Shown: positions 53,141-63,980, counted from the stretch's first letter. The stretch: 64,000 nucleotides of DNA from Marinomonas spartinae (GCF_900089775.1 NZ_FLOB01000004.1:340912-404911), one strand, 5' to 3'. The notes: generated by a model not told the origin, from the sequence alone. A program made the numbers and translations.

Positions 53141-53180
53141 ATTTATAGGGCTGGTTAGGGGGGGGGGCTATCCCGTAGTG

Positions 53181-53903
53181 CTACCCTTTACGTCGGCGAA
53201 AAGCCGACATGGCAGATTTTGATGTGATGTCAATTTTTGCCATAATCAGTGCCATTTCTTCCGCTTCAGCTTGTTGTTGTGCTTTTAGCTTATCTTCACG
53301 TTCTTTTTTGGCTGCCTTTTCCGCTTCGCGTAGCATGCGTTGAATGCTGGCTTTGCTTTTAGGGCGTTCCACTTTAGAGACGTCTGATGGTTTTTTTGGG
53401 TCTGCTGCTTTTGCGGCCGATGCAGGAGAGTCTAAACGATCTTCACCAATGAGCTCGCCAAAAAAGGAATGAGTCGTCGGTTTTGGCTCTACCTCTTTTT
53501 TGATGGGGAGCTCAACTGACTTTTTTGTTGCGGCCTTTCTGGTTTTTTTAGGCTGTTCTGCAGTTGAAACGCCATTAGAGTCAAACAACGCTTTTTTACC
53601 AAAGCTCAGTGTGGCGGCTTTGGTGGTTGTTTGGCCTATTTTGTAACCACGAAGGCTTTCACCGTTGTAAATCGAGACGTAGTCTTTCTCAAGTTCGTAA
53701 AGCTCTTCTTTGTCATCGGTTTCGAACAATTCTTCGACAGAGAACGCACTAAGATCGTGCTCTCGAATGTCATCATATAGAGGAAAGTCTAACCCTTCGT
53801 TGGCAGCCTCAACATATTGCTCAAAGCGTTGGAAGCCGCTATTGAATGAGGTGCCTATATAATGTTTACCAGTAATAGTATTTGTGATTTTAAAAACGAC
53901 CAA
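53181..53903 (-). CDS. GIY-YIG nuclease-fold protein with a basic coiled C-terminus
   Basis: A 240-aa protein. Residues 1-95 are a GIY-YIG domain: VFKITNTITGKHYIGTS has the YIG half intact while GIY is replaced by VFK. The conserved Arg is in GFQRFEQYV and the Glu in YELEKDYVSIYN. The remainder is low-complexity and Lys/Ala/Glu-rich, with a probable helix at about 185-225 (RMLREAEKAAKKEREDKLKAQ), ending RRRKG. Translation appears to start at a TTG (53903) with AAGAGG upstream. The domain resembles GIY-YIG proteins of unknown role rather than UvrC or homing enzymes. Confidence 0.72.
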   Translation of the reverse strand: MVVFKITNTITGKHYIGTSFNSGFQRFEQYVEAANEGLDFPLYDDIREHDLSAFSVEELFETDDKEELYELEKDYVSIYNGESLRGYKIGQTTTKAATLSFGKKALFDSNGVSTAEQPKKTRKAATKKSVELPIKKEVEPKPTTHSFFGELIGEDRLDSPASAAKAADPKKPSDVSKVERPKSKASIQRMLREAEKAAKKEREDKLKAQQQAEAEEMALIMAKIDITSKSAMSAFRRRKG

Positions 53904-53999
53904 AATCGCTGCCTCTTAACTTAATGTCTTTTAAATAGCATATAAACTCGACTCGCTTTTGAAATTCTCAAGCGAGCCAAGTTTCTAAAAAAATAGGAA

Positions 54000-54626
54000 T
54001 TAACGTTTTACGACGAGGTTCAGACCGTCGCGGACGTTGAGGTGGACATTTTCGACTCGTTTATCGTGCGCAATCAGGCGATTAAGATCATTGACCGCAA
54101 CATCGCTGCTTTCTTTTGGGTCAAGAACGCGCCCTTGCCAAATAGAATTGTCAATAATGATGAGTCCGCCAGAAACAACTAAAGGAAGCACTGCTTCATA
54201 GTAGTTCAAGTAGTTGCGTTTATCAGCATCGATAAAGACGAAATCGAAGGAGCCCTCAAGGTCTTGAATCGTATCCAAAGCGGGGCCAAAAATCGGTGTG
54301 ATCTTGTGACCGTTAGGGCTACGATTAAAAAAGGACTGAGCAAACTCGATTGCTCTTGGGTTGGTTTCACAACAGATTAGTTCACCATCTTCGGGCATAC
54401 CTTCGGCGATGGATAAAGCAGAGTAACCAGTAAACATACCGATCTCTAGTGCGCGCTTAGGCTGTTTGATCGTACTAAGAAGTTTCAAAGTACGACCAAT
54501 AATTTTGCCTGACAACTTGTTTGGGTAACCCATATCTGAGTAGGTTTTCTCAACCAACTCAATTAATAGGTCCGGTTCTGATTGAGTTGTCTCAATGCAG
54601 TAGTTGTCAAGAATATTAAGATCCAT
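54000..54626 (-). CDS. SAM-dependent O-methyltransferase (caffeoyl-CoA OMT-like)
   Basis: A 208-aa class I methyltransferase of the catechol/caffeoyl-CoA O-methyltransferase family. KRALEIGMFTGYSALSIAEGMP is motif I, GELICCETNPRAIEFAQSFF follows, and FDFVFIDADKRNYLNYYEAVLPLV holds the metal-binding Asp pair. GGLIIIDNSIWQGRVLDP is typical of bacterial members. It methylates a small hydroxylated substrate using a divalent cation; the substrate is unknown. AAAGG is close to the ATG. It is divergent from thrS. Confidence 0.88.
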   Translation of the reverse strand: MDLNILDNYCIETTQSEPDLLIELVEKTYSDMGYPNKLSGKIIGRTLKLLSTIKQPKRALEIGMFTGYSALSIAEGMPEDGELICCETNPRAIEFAQSFFNRSPNGHKITPIFGPALDTIQDLEGSFDFVFIDADKRNYLNYYEAVLPLVVSGGLIIIDNSIWQGRVLDPKESSDVAVNDLNRLIAHDKRVENVHLNVRDGLNLVVKR

Positions 54627-54872
54627 AAGGCCTTTCAGATATTAAGTGTGTTGCGAAACGGATGCCAATTTTACTCTGCCTCTCAAGAATGTCTATGGCA
54701 AAAGGGAAGAAAAATACCTTGATTTTCTATGATTCCTTTTTCATTGGTTTGTTTGTCTTTTTTTCTGCCAAATAAGGATTCGCAAGATGAGGCGAAAAAT
54801 GGTAGTTTAACGGCCTGAAATTGACATGTGCTCTTTGGTATGGAGCACCACTGACTCCGATAGGGGAATAAA

Positions 54873-56792
54873 ATGCCTGTAATTACTCTGCCAGATGGCA
54901 GCCAACGTACTTTTTCTAATCCAGTTACTGTCATGCAAGTGGCTGAAGATATCGGCCCAGGTCTTGCGAAGGCAACGGTGGCTGGTCGCATTAATGGTGT
55001 GCTAGTTGATGCTTGTGAACTGATTTCTGATGACGCTGAATTGAGCATCATTACGGGCCGAGACCCTGAAGGTGTGGAAATCATTCGTCATTCTTTTGCC
55101 CACCTTGTTGGTCACGCAGTTAAACAATTGTATCCAACGGCGCAAATGGCTATTGGGCCTGTGATTAGCGATGGTTTCTATTATGACATCGCTTACGAGC
55201 GTCCGTTTACACCAGAAGATCTAGCGGCGATTGAAAAACGCATGGGTGAATTGGTAAAAAACGATTACGATGTCGTTAAGCATATGACCCCTATTGCAGA
55301 GGCCCGTCAACTTTTTGTGGACCGTGGTGAAACCTATAAGGTCGCTTTGATTGATGATATGGATGATTCTGTTGAGCGTGTTGGTTTGTATCATCATGAA
55401 GAATATGTGGATATGTGTCGTGGCCCTCATGTGCCAAATACTCGTGTCTTACGTCATTTTAAATTGATGAAATTGGCTGGCGCGTACTGGCGTGGCGATT
55501 CCGATAATGAAATGCTACAGCGGATTTACGGTACTGCTTGGAGTGACAAGAAAGAGCTAAAAGCGTATCTAACACGTATTGAAGAAGCGGAAAAACGTGA
55601 TCATCGCAAGTTAGGCAAGAAGCTGGATTTGTTTCATGTCCAAGAAGAAGCGCCAGGTATGGTGTTCTGGCATCCTAAAGGTTGGAACTTGTATCAAGCT
55701 GTTGAGCAATACATGCGTAATAAGCAGCGTGAGAATGGCTATCAAGAGGTGAAAACCCCACAAATCGTTGATCGCGTTTTATGGGAGAAGTCTGGCCACT
55801 GGGGTAAGTACCATGAAAACATGTTTACTACCCATTCAGAAAATCGAGACTATGCCGTTAAGCCCATGAATTGTCCTTGCCATATTCAAGTATACAATCA
55901 GGGTCTTAAGAGCTATCGAGACTTGCCGTTTCGTATGGCGGAGTTTGGTTCTTGCCACCGTAATGAGCCGTCTGGTGCGTTGCATGGCATTATGCGGGTG
56001 CGTAATTTTGTCCAAGATGATGGCCATATCTTTGTGACAGAAGGTCAGATTCAGCAAGAAGTGTCTGAGTTTATCGAGTTGCTGCATGAAGTGTATGCGG
56101 ATTTTGGCTTTGATAATATTATTTATCGCTTGTCTACTCGTCCTGAACAGCGTGTCGGGTCGGATGAAGTGTGGGATAAGGCAGAAAAAGCATTAGCCGA
56201 TGCATTGAATTCTGCTCATTTGGACTGGGAAGAGTTGCCTGGTGAAGGGGCGTTTTACGGTCCTAAAATAGAGTTTTCCTTGAAAGACGCCATTGGTCGT
56301 ATTTGGCAATGTGGTACTATTCAGGTAGATTTCTCTATGCCGACTCGTCTTGGGGCGCAATATGTGGCTGAAGATGGCTCTCGTCAAACACCTGTAATGT
56401 TGCATCGAGCCATCGTTGGTTCCTTGGAACGTTTTATCGGTATTTTAATTGAAGAGAGTGAAGGTGCGTTTCCCCTCTGGCTAGCGCCTGAACAAGTTGT
56501 TATCATGAATATCACAGATCGTCAGGCAGATTACTGCTCTGATTTGGAAAAAAGATTAAATTCAAACGGCTTTAGATCAAAACTTGACTTGAGAAACGAG
56601 AAGATCGGGTTTAAAATCCGCGAGCACACAATTCAACGCGTACCTTATTTGATTGTCGTTGGGGATAAAGAAGTAGAACAACAGCAAGTTGCTGTTCGTA
56701 CTCGTACCGGCGAAGATCTTGGGGTAATGAGTGTTTCCGATTTTGAAGTATTGCTTCAAAACGAAGTTGCTCGCCGTAGCCGTAAACAATAA
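54873..56792 (+). CDS. thrS: Threonyl-tRNA synthetase
   Basis: A 639-aa class II synthetase with the full ThrS layout: TGS domain (about residues 1-62), editing domain ([16 protein letters not shown] onward, His-rich), catalytic core with zinc ligands in [11 protein letters not shown] and downstream His residues, motif 2 region [28 protein letters not shown], motif 3 region [22 protein letters not shown], and an anticodon-binding domain. It charges tRNA-Thr; four identical tRNA-Thr(UGU) genes lie at 62.4-62.8 kb. GGGG sits close to the ATG. It heads the thrS-infC-rpmI-rplT-pheS-pheT-ihfA region. Confidence 0.97.
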   Translation: MPVITLPDGSQRTFSNPVTVMQVAEDIGPGLAKATVAGRINGVLVDACELISDDAELSIITGRDPEGVEIIRHSFAHLVGHAVKQLYPTAQMAIGPVISDGFYYDIAYERPFTPEDLAAIEKRMGELVKNDYDVVKHMTPIAEARQLFVDRGETYKVALIDDMDDSVERVGLYHHEEYVDMCRGPHVPNTRVLRHFKLMKLAGAYWRGDSDNEMLQRIYGTAWSDKKELKAYLTRIEEAEKRDHRKLGKKLDLFHVQEEAPGMVFWHPKGWNLYQAVEQYMRNKQRENGYQEVKTPQIVDRVLWEKSGHWGKYHENMFTTHSENRDYAVKPMNCPCHIQVYNQGLKSYRDLPFRMAEFGSCHRNEPSGALHGIMRVRNFVQDDGHIFVTEGQIQQEVSEFIELLHEVYADFGFDNIIYRLSTRPEQRVGSDEVWDKAEKALADALNSAHLDWEELPGEGAFYGPKIEFSLKDAIGRIWQCGTIQVDFSMPTRLGAQYVAEDGSRQTPVMLHRAIVGSLERFIGILIEESEGAFPLWLAPEQVVIMNITDRQADYCSDLEKRLNSNGFRSKLDLRNEKIGFKIREHTIQRVPYLIVVGDKEVEQQQVAVRTRTGEDLGVMSVSDFEVLLQNEVARRSRKQ

Positions 56793-56818
56793 ATGGAGAT
56801 ATAGCTATAAAAGGTAAT

Positions 56819-57352
56819 ATGAATCGTGGACGTAGTGCCAGTAAGCAGCGTCCTTTAATCAACGAAAACATCCGAGCTAACGAAGTGCGTTTAATCGCAG
56901 CCGATGGCGAACAAGTTGGCGTTGTCTCGCTAGACGAGGCACTAAAAGCAGCGCAGGACGCTTCTTTAGATCTAGTGCAAATTGCTGATTCAGATCCAAT
57001 TGTTTGCAAAATCATGGACTACGGTAAGCATATTTTTGAGGCAAAAAAAGCGAAAGCTGCTCAAAAGAAAAATGCTAAGCAGATCCAAGTTAAAGAAATG
57101 AAATTCCGTCCAGGGACGGAGGAAGGGGATTATCAGGTAAAACTCCGCAACCTGATACGTTTCCTTGAAGGCGGGGATAAGGCTAAGGTGTCACTACGAT
57201 ACCGCGGTCGTGAAATGGCCCATCAAGAGCTTGGCATGCAGCTTATGAATCGAGTCGCTCAAGACTTAGAGGAATATGGTGTAGTAGAACAAGCCGCGAA
57301 AATGGAAGGTCGTCAATTGACGATGGTGCTAGGCCCCAAAAAGAAGAAGTAA
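56819..57352 (+). CDS. infC: Translation initiation factor IF-3
   Basis: A 177-aa IF-3 from the ATG at 56819 ([38 protein letters not shown] linker, [26 protein letters not shown]). It prevents premature 30S-50S joining and proofreads the initiator codon. The start is open to question. The ATG has AAAGG only 4 nt upstream, but an in-frame ATA at 56807 (ATA AAA GGT AAT ATG) has TGGAG 8 nt upstream. It aligns with the rare-codon start seen in enterics (ATT AAA GGC), where autoregulation depends on a non-AUG start. The thrS stop is 26 bp upstream. Confidence 0.95.
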   Translation: MNRGRSASKQRPLINENIRANEVRLIAADGEQVGVVSLDEALKAAQDASLDLVQIADSDPIVCKIMDYGKHIFEAKKAKAAQKKNAKQIQVKEMKFRPGTEEGDYQVKLRNLIRFLEGGDKAKVSLRYRGREMAHQELGMQLMNRVAQDLEEYGVVEQAAKMEGRQLTMVLGPKKKK

Positions 57353-57446
57353 TTTTAAATAATATTCTAAGAAAAGCTTAGGTTTTTAAAAGACAATATT
57401 ATTAAGAAATTACATTAACATTAACGAATGCGAGAGTGGTTTTATC

Positions 57447-57641
57447 ATGTCCAAAATTAAGTCACACAGTGGCGCGTCTAAGCGCTTCAAACGTACTGCG
57501 AATGGTTTTAAACATAAACAGTCTCATACTAGTCACATTTTGACTAAGAAATCGACTAAGCGTAAGCGTCATCTTCGTTCTATGAACCAGATCGCGCAGA
57601 GCGACAAAGCGTTAATTGTACGCATGTTGCCTTACATCTAA
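57447..57641 (+). CDS. rpmI: 50S ribosomal protein L35
   Basis: A 64-aa, strongly basic protein, full-length L35 ([42 protein letters not shown]). It is part of the large subunit. The 94 bp separating it from infC are AT-rich with weak pairing; in related bacteria L20 represses rpmI through this region. Confidence 0.97.
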   Translation: MSKIKSHSGASKRFKRTANGFKHKQSHTSHILTKKSTKRKRHLRSMNQIAQSDKALIVRMLPYI

Positions 57642-57692
57642 GTTTAGATTTATTTTTTAGTTCATTCATTTCACTAGTAAAGGGTTTATATT

Positions 57693-58049
57693 ATGCCTCG
57701 CGTAAAACGTGGTGTTCAGGCTCGTCGCCGTCACAAGAAGATTTTAAAGCAAGCTAAAGGTTACTACGGTGCACGTAGTCGTGTATTTCGTGTAGCGAAA
57801 CAAGCTGTTATCAAAGCAGGTCAGTATCAGTACCGTGACCGTCGTCAGCGTAAACGTCAATTCCGCGCTTTGTGGATTGCTCGTATTAACGCTGCTGCGC
57901 GTATCAACGGTTTATCTTACAGCCGTTTCATTGCTGGCTTGAAAAAAGCAGCCATTGAAATTGACCGTAAAGTATTGGCTGATCTTGCTGTGTACGAGAA
58001 AGAAGTTTTTGCTGCTATCGTTACTAAAGCGAAAGCAAGCTTGGCTTAA
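57693..58049 (+). CDS. rplT: 50S ribosomal protein L20
   Basis: A 118-aa, basic, full-length L20 ([53 protein letters not shown]). It is needed early in 50S assembly and in several bacteria represses the infC-rpmI-rplT unit. It follows rpmI by 51 bp. An attenuator-like hairpin lies 76 bp past its stop. Confidence 0.97.
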   Translation: MPRVKRGVQARRRHKKILKQAKGYYGARSRVFRVAKQAVIKAGQYQYRDRRQRKRQFRALWIARINAAARINGLSYSRFIAGLKKAAIEIDRKVLADLAVYEKEVFAAIVTKAKASLA

Positions 58050-58125
58050 TTCTGACGTAGCCCTAGGGTGATTCAATCTTGAAAGATTCTGTCTTAATAG
58101 AGCGAGTTACTCAATGCAGTCTTTG

Positions 58126-58160
58126 ATAGGGGAAGAGCCAATGGTTCTTCCCCTATTTTA
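58126..58160 (+). terminator. Terminator/attenuator hairpin between rplT and pheS
   Basis: A 14-bp stem (58126-58139 with 58143-58156; one G-T pair) with an AAT loop, followed by TTTTATTTTTT that runs into the pheS ribosome binding site GGAG. Its location recalls the enteric pheST attenuator, but I see no convincing Phe-rich leader peptide upstream. Confidence 0.8.
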
Positions 58161-58177
58161 TTTTTTGGAGTGTATAA

Positions 58178-59173
<996 letters not shown>

Positions 59174-59195
59174 CCAGTCGATCTAGGATGTTTAT

Positions 59196-61580
59196 ATGAA
59201 ATTTAGTGAGAATTGGCTAAGAGAGTGGGTCAATCCAAATATCAGTAGTGATGATTTGGTGGCTCAGATTACTATGGCTGGCCTTGAAGTGGATGAAGTA
59301 TTGCCTGCTGCAGCTGCATTTTCCGGTGTGGTAGTGGGTGAAATTATGAGCGCTGAGCCCCACCCAAATGCTGATAAGCTGCAAGTTTGTCAGGTATCTG
59401 ATGGTACGGAGCGGTTTCAGGTTGTATGCGGTGCGCCTAATGCGCGCCCAGGCATTAAAATTCCATTTGCTAAAATTGGTGCTGTGCTTGGTGCCGATTT
59501 TAAAATCAAAAAAGCCAAACTGCGTCAAGTTGAATCGTTCGGCATGTTATGTTCTGCCTCTGAGTTAGGGGTGAATGATGACAATGATGGCATCATGGAG
59601 TTGCCTGCTTCTGCTGTGACAGGGCAAGACTTCCGTGCTTTCTTGGGCTTGGATGATCAGATTATTGATGTTGATTTGACGCCCAATCGCAGTGATTGTC
59701 TAAGTGTTGCTGGTTTGGCTCGCGAAGTTGGCGTCTTGAATAAAATAGATTTAACGCCCGTTGAGATTGCTCCAGCAGCAGTAGCCATTGATGATACATT
59801 TCCCGTTCGTGTCGACGTCACAGGCGCTTGCCCTCGTTACCTAGGTCGAGTTATTCGTGGTGTTGATGTCTCAGTGCCTACACCTCTATGGATGGTTGAG
59901 AAATTGCGTCGCAGTGGTATTCGCTCGATTGACCCGATCGTCGACATTACGAATTATGTTATGTTGGAATTGGGGCAGCCAATGCATGCTTTTGATCTGG
60001 CAAATTTGTCCGGTTCAATTGTGGTGCGTATGGCGAATAAAGACGAAAAAATCGTCTTGCTTGATGGTCAAGAAGTGGTGTTGCGTGACGACACCATGGT
60101 GATTGCTGATGAGAAGGCTCCTTTAGCTATTGCTGGTGTGATGGGGGGTGAAGGCTCTGGTGTCAATGCAGAGACAAAAGATATTTTCTTGGAAAGTGCA
60201 TTCTTTGCACCGCTTGCCTTGGCTGGTAAAGCGCGTTCTTATGGCTTGCATACGGATTCTTCTCATCGTTTTGAGCGCGGTGTGGATGCAACATTGCAAG
60301 AGAAGGCGGTTGAACGGGCGACAGCATTGGTATTGCAGATCGCTGGCGGTCAAGTTGGGCCAGTTGTTCATGCCGTTAATGAGGCTTCTTTACCAAAAGC
60401 TGCGACGGTGGTTTTGCGTCGTAAGAAGTTAGATCAATATCTAGCTATGTCTATCGAAAAAGCGCTGGTAACGGATATTTTGACCCGTTTAGGTTTGGAA
60501 ATGATTGACGTGACGGATGAAGCGTGGACAACGAAAGTGCCGTCTCATCGTTTTGATATTGCTATCGAGGCGGATTTGATCGAAGAAATTGCCCGTATCT
60601 ACGGATATGATAATCTTCCTTCTTCCATGCCTCAGGCGGCGGTAAATTTCACGCCTTTATCTGAATCAAAAACGCAAATTCAAGTGTTGCGTTCTGTTTT
60701 GGTCTCACAAGGCTATCAAGAAGCTGTTACTTATAGTTTTATTGACCCTGTGTTAAGTAAGCAATTCTTGCCAAATATTGAGCCAGTGCCATTGGCTAAT
60801 CCGATATCTGCCGATATGGGGGTTATGCGCCCAAGCTTGGTGCCTGGGTTGGTTAAGGCGTATCTGTATAACCAAAACCGTCAGCAATCTCGTGTTCGCT
60901 TGTTTGAAACCGGACGCCGCTTTATTGGATCGGTCGATGCGCTTGAAGAACTTGATCAACAGTTACAGATTGCAGGGTTGTTGGCAGGGCCTCGTGATGG
61001 CGAGGCTTGGTATCATAATGGGGAAAAGGTGGACTTTTATGACCTTAAAGCTCATGTGGAAACAATTTTTGCTTTGAATGGTGGTACAAAACCTACCTAT
61101 GAACGCTCTGCTTGCGAATTTTTGCACCCAGGCCGTTCGGCGGATATTTTTGTTGATGGTTGTTTTGTTGGTCTTATGGGTGAGTTGCACCCACAACTTG
61201 CGAAGTCGCTTGGGGCAAATCAGCCTCTCTACGTGTTTGATATTGCTTTAGAAGCAGTGCTCAATGCGCGCTTACCAGAATATAAAGCCATCTCTAAGTT
61301 CCCAGAAGTGCGTCGCGATCTTGCTTTATTGGTAGATCATTCCGTACCGGTAAGTGATTTAGAGAAGGTGATTCGTTCATCGGCTGGAGATGCTTTCAAA
61401 AATGTCTTAGTTTTTGATGTTTATCAGGGGCAAGGCATTGATGAAACGAAAAAAAGTGTTGCTTTGGGGTTGACGTGGCAGCATCCTTCACACACTCTTA
61501 GTGATGAAGAAGTGAACAATTCTGTTGAAAAGGTTGTTGCTGCATTATCGGAAGAGCTTAGTGCTGTTGTAAGGGGGTAG
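59196..61580 (+). CDS. pheT: Phenylalanyl-tRNA synthetase beta subunit
   Basis: A 794-aa, full-length subunit: N-terminal OB/tRNA-binding domain ([23 protein letters not shown], about residues 45-70), B3/B4 editing domain, B5 domain, core, and a C-terminal anticodon-binding FDX-ACB domain ([23 protein letters not shown]). It recognises tRNA-Phe and edits mischarged Tyr. AGGA lies 7 nt before the ATG. The ihfA start is 4 bp after its stop, as in other gammaproteobacteria. Confidence 0.97.
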   Translation: MKFSENWLREWVNPNISSDDLVAQITMAGLEVDEVLPAAAAFSGVVVGEIMSAEPHPNADKLQVCQVSDGTERFQVVCGAPNARPGIKIPFAKIGAVLGADFKIKKAKLRQVESFGMLCSASELGVNDDNDGIMELPASAVTGQDFRAFLGLDDQIIDVDLTPNRSDCLSVAGLAREVGVLNKIDLTPVEIAPAAVAIDDTFPVRVDVTGACPRYLGRVIRGVDVSVPTPLWMVEKLRRSGIRSIDPIVDITNYVMLELGQPMHAFDLANLSGSIVVRMANKDEKIVLLDGQEVVLRDDTMVIADEKAPLAIAGVMGGEGSGVNAETKDIFLESAFFAPLALAGKARSYGLHTDSSHRFERGVDATLQEKAVERATALVLQIAGGQVGPVVHAVNEASLPKAATVVLRRKKLDQYLAMSIEKALVTDILTRLGLEMIDVTDEAWTTKVPSHRFDIAIEADLIEEIARIYGYDNLPSSMPQAAVNFTPLSESKTQIQVLRSVLVSQGYQEAVTYSFIDPVLSKQFLPNIEPVPLANPISADMGVMRPSLVPGLVKAYLYNQNRQQSRVRLFETGRRFIGSVDALEELDQQLQIAGLLAGPRDGEAWYHNGEKVDFYDLKAHVETIFALNGGTKPTYERSACEFLHPGRSADIFVDGCFVGLMGELHPQLAKSLGANQPLYVFDIALEAVLNARLPEYKAISKFPEVRRDLALLVDHSVPVSDLEKVIRSSAGDAFKNVLVFDVYQGQGIDETKKSVALGLTWQHPSHTLSDEEVNNSVEKVVAALSEELSAVVRG

Positions 61581-61584
61581 TGTT

Positions 61585-61881
61585 ATGGGGTCGTTGACTA
61601 AAGCGGATCTTGCTGAGAACTTAGTAGACTCTATCGGTTTGTCTAAGAAAGATGCAAAAGATCTTGTCGAAGGTTTTTTTGATGTCATTCGTGAGTCGCT
61701 GGTTGAAAGGCAGCAGGTAAAGTTGTCTGGATTTGGTAACTTTGAGGTGCGCGAGAAGAGTCAGCGTCCTGGTCGTAACCCCAAAACGGGTGAGGAAATT
61801 CCTATTACCGCACGGACTGTTGTGACTTTTCGTCCTGGGCAAAAACTTAAGTCAAAAGTAGAAGATTACATGCATGAGTAA
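61585..61881 (+). CDS. ihfA: Integration host factor subunit alpha
   Basis: A 98-aa histone-like DNA-bending protein. [36 protein letters not shown] is the dimerisation body, and [26 protein letters not shown] is the beta-arm with the intercalating Pro. It pairs with IhfB (elsewhere) and bends DNA at specific sites for recombination, replication and sigma-54 promoters. It is translationally close to pheT and followed by a terminator. Confidence 0.97.
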   Translation: MGSLTKADLAENLVDSIGLSKKDAKDLVEGFFDVIRESLVERQQVKLSGFGNFEVREKSQRPGRNPKTGEEIPITARTVVTFRPGQKLKSKVEDYMHE

Positions 61882-62387
<506 letters not shown>

Positions 62388-62399
62388 AAATTTGAGTTT

Positions 62400-62475
62400 G
62401 CCGCTATAGCTCAGTTGGTAGAGCATCTGACTTGTAATCAGAGGGTCCCGAGTTCGACTCTTGGTGGCGGCACCA
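62400..62475 (+). tRNA. tRNA-Thr(TGT), copy 1
   Basis: 76 nt with CCA. The anticodon stem TCTGA/TCAGA encloses CTTGTAA (anticodon TGT). It is identical to three further copies, separated by unrelated spacers. Confidence 0.95.
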
Positions 62476-62526
62476 GTTTTGGTCAAAACTCTCTTTGGGA
62501 GTAAAACACAATTTGCTTTTATTAAA

Positions 62527-62602
62527 GCCGCTATAGCTCAGTTGGTAGAGCATCTGACTTGTAATCAGAGGGTCCCGAGTTCGACTCTTGGTGGCGGCAC
62601 CA
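62527..62602 (+). tRNA. tRNA-Thr(TGT), copy 2
   Basis: 76 nt, identical to copy 1 throughout, including CCA. The 51-bp spacer before it is unlike the other spacers. Confidence 0.95.
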
Positions 62603-62644
62603 CTTCTTATAGAAGTACTTAAAAGTAAACTGCGCATATATTAT

Positions 62645-62720
62645 GCCGCTATAGCTCAGTTGGTAGAGCATCTGACTTGTAATCAGAGGGTCCCGAGTTC
62701 GACTCTTGGTGGCGGCACCA
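62645..62720 (+). tRNA. tRNA-Thr(TGT), copy 3
   Basis: 76 nt, identical to copy 1, with a 42-bp spacer from copy 2. Confidence 0.95.
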
Positions 62721-62765
62721 TTTACTGGCTTTAGCCGGTAAGTATTAAAAATATTTTAGCGTTAA

Positions 62766-62841
62766 GCCGCTATAGCTCAGTTGGTAGAGCATCTGACTTG
62801 TAATCAGAGGGTCCCGAGTTCGACTCTTGGTGGCGGCACCA
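62766..62841 (+). tRNA. tRNA-Thr(TGT), copy 4
   Basis: 76 nt, identical to copy 1. It is followed by the first degenerate tRNA-Val-like copy. Confidence 0.95.
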
Positions 62842-62874
62842 TCCATTAATAATACGGATGGAAATGTTAGAAAT

Positions 62875-62946
62875 GGTTATGTAGCTCAGTTGGGAAAATA
62901 TTTCCTTACAAGGCGCATATCAGTGGGAGTTCACGAACTCCACATC
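62875..62946 (+). pseudogene. Degenerate tRNA-Val-like copy A
   Basis: It keeps the D-arm region TGTAGCTCAGTTGGG and the anticodon-side CCTTACAAGGCG, but the 5' acceptor is altered (GGTTA). The D-stem partner GAGCG is replaced by AAATA, and the T-arm is replaced by GGGAGTTCACGAACTCC. No 3' acceptor or CCA is present. It is not expected to fold as a tRNA. Confidence 0.75.
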
Positions 62947-62967
62947 GAACAGATGTAAAATGTTATT

Positions 62968-63038
62968 GGGTGTGTAGCTCAGTTGGGAAAATGTTTCCTT
63001 ACAAGGCGCATATCAGTGGGAGTTAAGATCTCCACATC
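62968..63038 (+). pseudogene. Degenerate tRNA-Val-like copy B
   Basis: It starts GGGTGTGTAGCTCAGTTGGG like the intact gene but then reads AAAATGTTTCCTTACAAGGC and ends in a T-arm-like GGGAGTTAAGATCTCC with no 3' acceptor. It shares the CGCATATCAGT segment with copies A and C, so these degenerate forms derive from one another. Confidence 0.75.
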
Positions 63039-63060
63039 GAACAGATGTAAAATGTTGATT

Positions 63061-63136
63061 GGGTGTGTAGCTCAGTTGGGAGAGCGTCGCCCTTACAAGG
63101 CGAATGTCGGGAGTTCGAACCTCTCCACACCCACCA
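63061..63136 (+). tRNA. tRNA-Val(TAC), copy 1
   Basis: 76 nt with CCA. The acceptor GGGTGTG pairs with CACACCC; anticodon stem TCGCC/GGCGA encloses CTTACAA (anticodon TAC). The T-arm GGGAG/CTCTC carries one imperfect pair. Confidence 0.94.
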
Positions 63137-63170
63137 CTTATAAGACAGTGGTTAAACAGCTTATGACAAC

Positions 63171-63247
63171 GGAGTGGTAGTTCAGTTGGTTAGAATACCT
63201 GCCTGTCACGCAGGGGGTCGCGGGTTCGAGTCCCGTCCATTCCGCCA
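63171..63247 (+). tRNA. tRNA-Asp(GTC), copy 1
   Basis: 77 nt with CCA. The anticodon stem CCTGC/GCAGG encloses CTGTCAC (anticodon GTC), and the T-arm CGCGGGTTCGAGTCCCG is normal. It is 34 bp after tRNA-Val copy 1. Confidence 0.95.
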
Positions 63248-63328
63248 TTACTTAGTTAATTAAGTGTGGCAAAGTTAAGAACAGAAGGAGTTAACAGACT
63301 CCACATCGAACAGATGTAAAATGTTATT

Positions 63329-63404
63329 GGGTGTGTAGCTCAGTTGGGAGAGCGTCGCCCTTACAAGGCGAATGTCGGGAGTTCGAACCTCTCCACACCC
63401 ACCA
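63329..63404 (+). tRNA. tRNA-Val(TAC), copy 2
   Basis: 76 nt, identical to copy 1. It is preceded by the repeated tail segment that also follows the degenerate copies. Confidence 0.94.
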
Positions 63405-63438
63405 CTTATAAGACAGTGGTTAAACAGCTTATGACAAC

Positions 63439-63515
63439 GGAGTGGTAGTTCAGTTGGTTAGAATACCTGCCTGTCACGCAGGGGGTCGCGGGTTCGAGTC
63501 CCGTCCATTCCGCCA
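63439..63515 (+). tRNA. tRNA-Asp(GTC), copy 2
   Basis: 77 nt, identical to copy 1. The sequence after it differs from that following copies 1 and 3. Confidence 0.95.
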
Positions 63516-63544
63516 TCTTTCGACAAGATGTAAAACTACGAGTC

Positions 63545-63615
63545 GGGTGTGTAGCTCAGTTGGGATATTGATCTTAACAAGGCGCATATCAGTGGGAGTT
63601 CACGAACTCCACATC
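63545..63615 (+). pseudogene. Degenerate tRNA-Val-like copy C
   Basis: GGGTGTGTAGCTCAGTTGGG is followed by ATATTGATCTTAACAAGGCG, which spoils both the D-stem and the anticodon (TTAAC in place of TTACA). It then has the same GGGAGTTCACGAACTCC as copy A and no 3' acceptor. Confidence 0.75.
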
Positions 63616-63636
63616 GAACAGATGTAAAATGTTATT

Positions 63637-63712
63637 GGGTGTGTAGCTCAGTTGGGAGAGCGTCGCCCTTACAAGGCGAATGTCGGGAGTTCGAACCTCT
63701 CCACACCCACCA
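63637..63712 (+). tRNA. tRNA-Val(TAC), copy 3
   Basis: 76 nt, identical to copies 1, 2 and 4. It begins the second 576-bp unit. Confidence 0.94.
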
Positions 63713-63746
63713 CTTATAAGACAGTGGTTAAACAGCTTATGACAAC

Positions 63747-63823
63747 GGAGTGGTAGTTCAGTTGGTTAGAATACCTGCCTGTCACGCAGGGGGTCGCGGG
63801 TTCGAGTCCCGTCCATTCCGCCA
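63747..63823 (+). tRNA. tRNA-Asp(GTC), copy 3
   Basis: 77 nt, identical to copies 1 and 2, exactly 576 bp from copy 1. Confidence 0.95.
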
Positions 63824-63904
63824 TTACTTAGTTAATTAAGTGTGGCAAAGTTAAGAACAGAAGGAGTTAACAGACTCCACATCGAACAGATGTAAAATGT
63901 TATT

Positions 63905-63980
63905 GGGTGTGTAGCTCAGTTGGGAGAGCGTCGCCCTTACAAGGCGAATGTCGGGAGTTCGAACCTCTCCACACCCACCA
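63905..63980 (+). tRNA. tRNA-Val(TAC), copy 4
   Basis: 76 nt, complete, exactly 576 bp from copy 2. The next tRNA-Asp is expected just past the window edge. Confidence 0.94.

Noticed and set aside
62875..63615. Degenerate copies A-C as functional tRNA-Val genes
   Set aside because: D-stem, T-arm and 3' acceptor are destroyed, and no CCA follows. In copy C the anticodon itself is changed.
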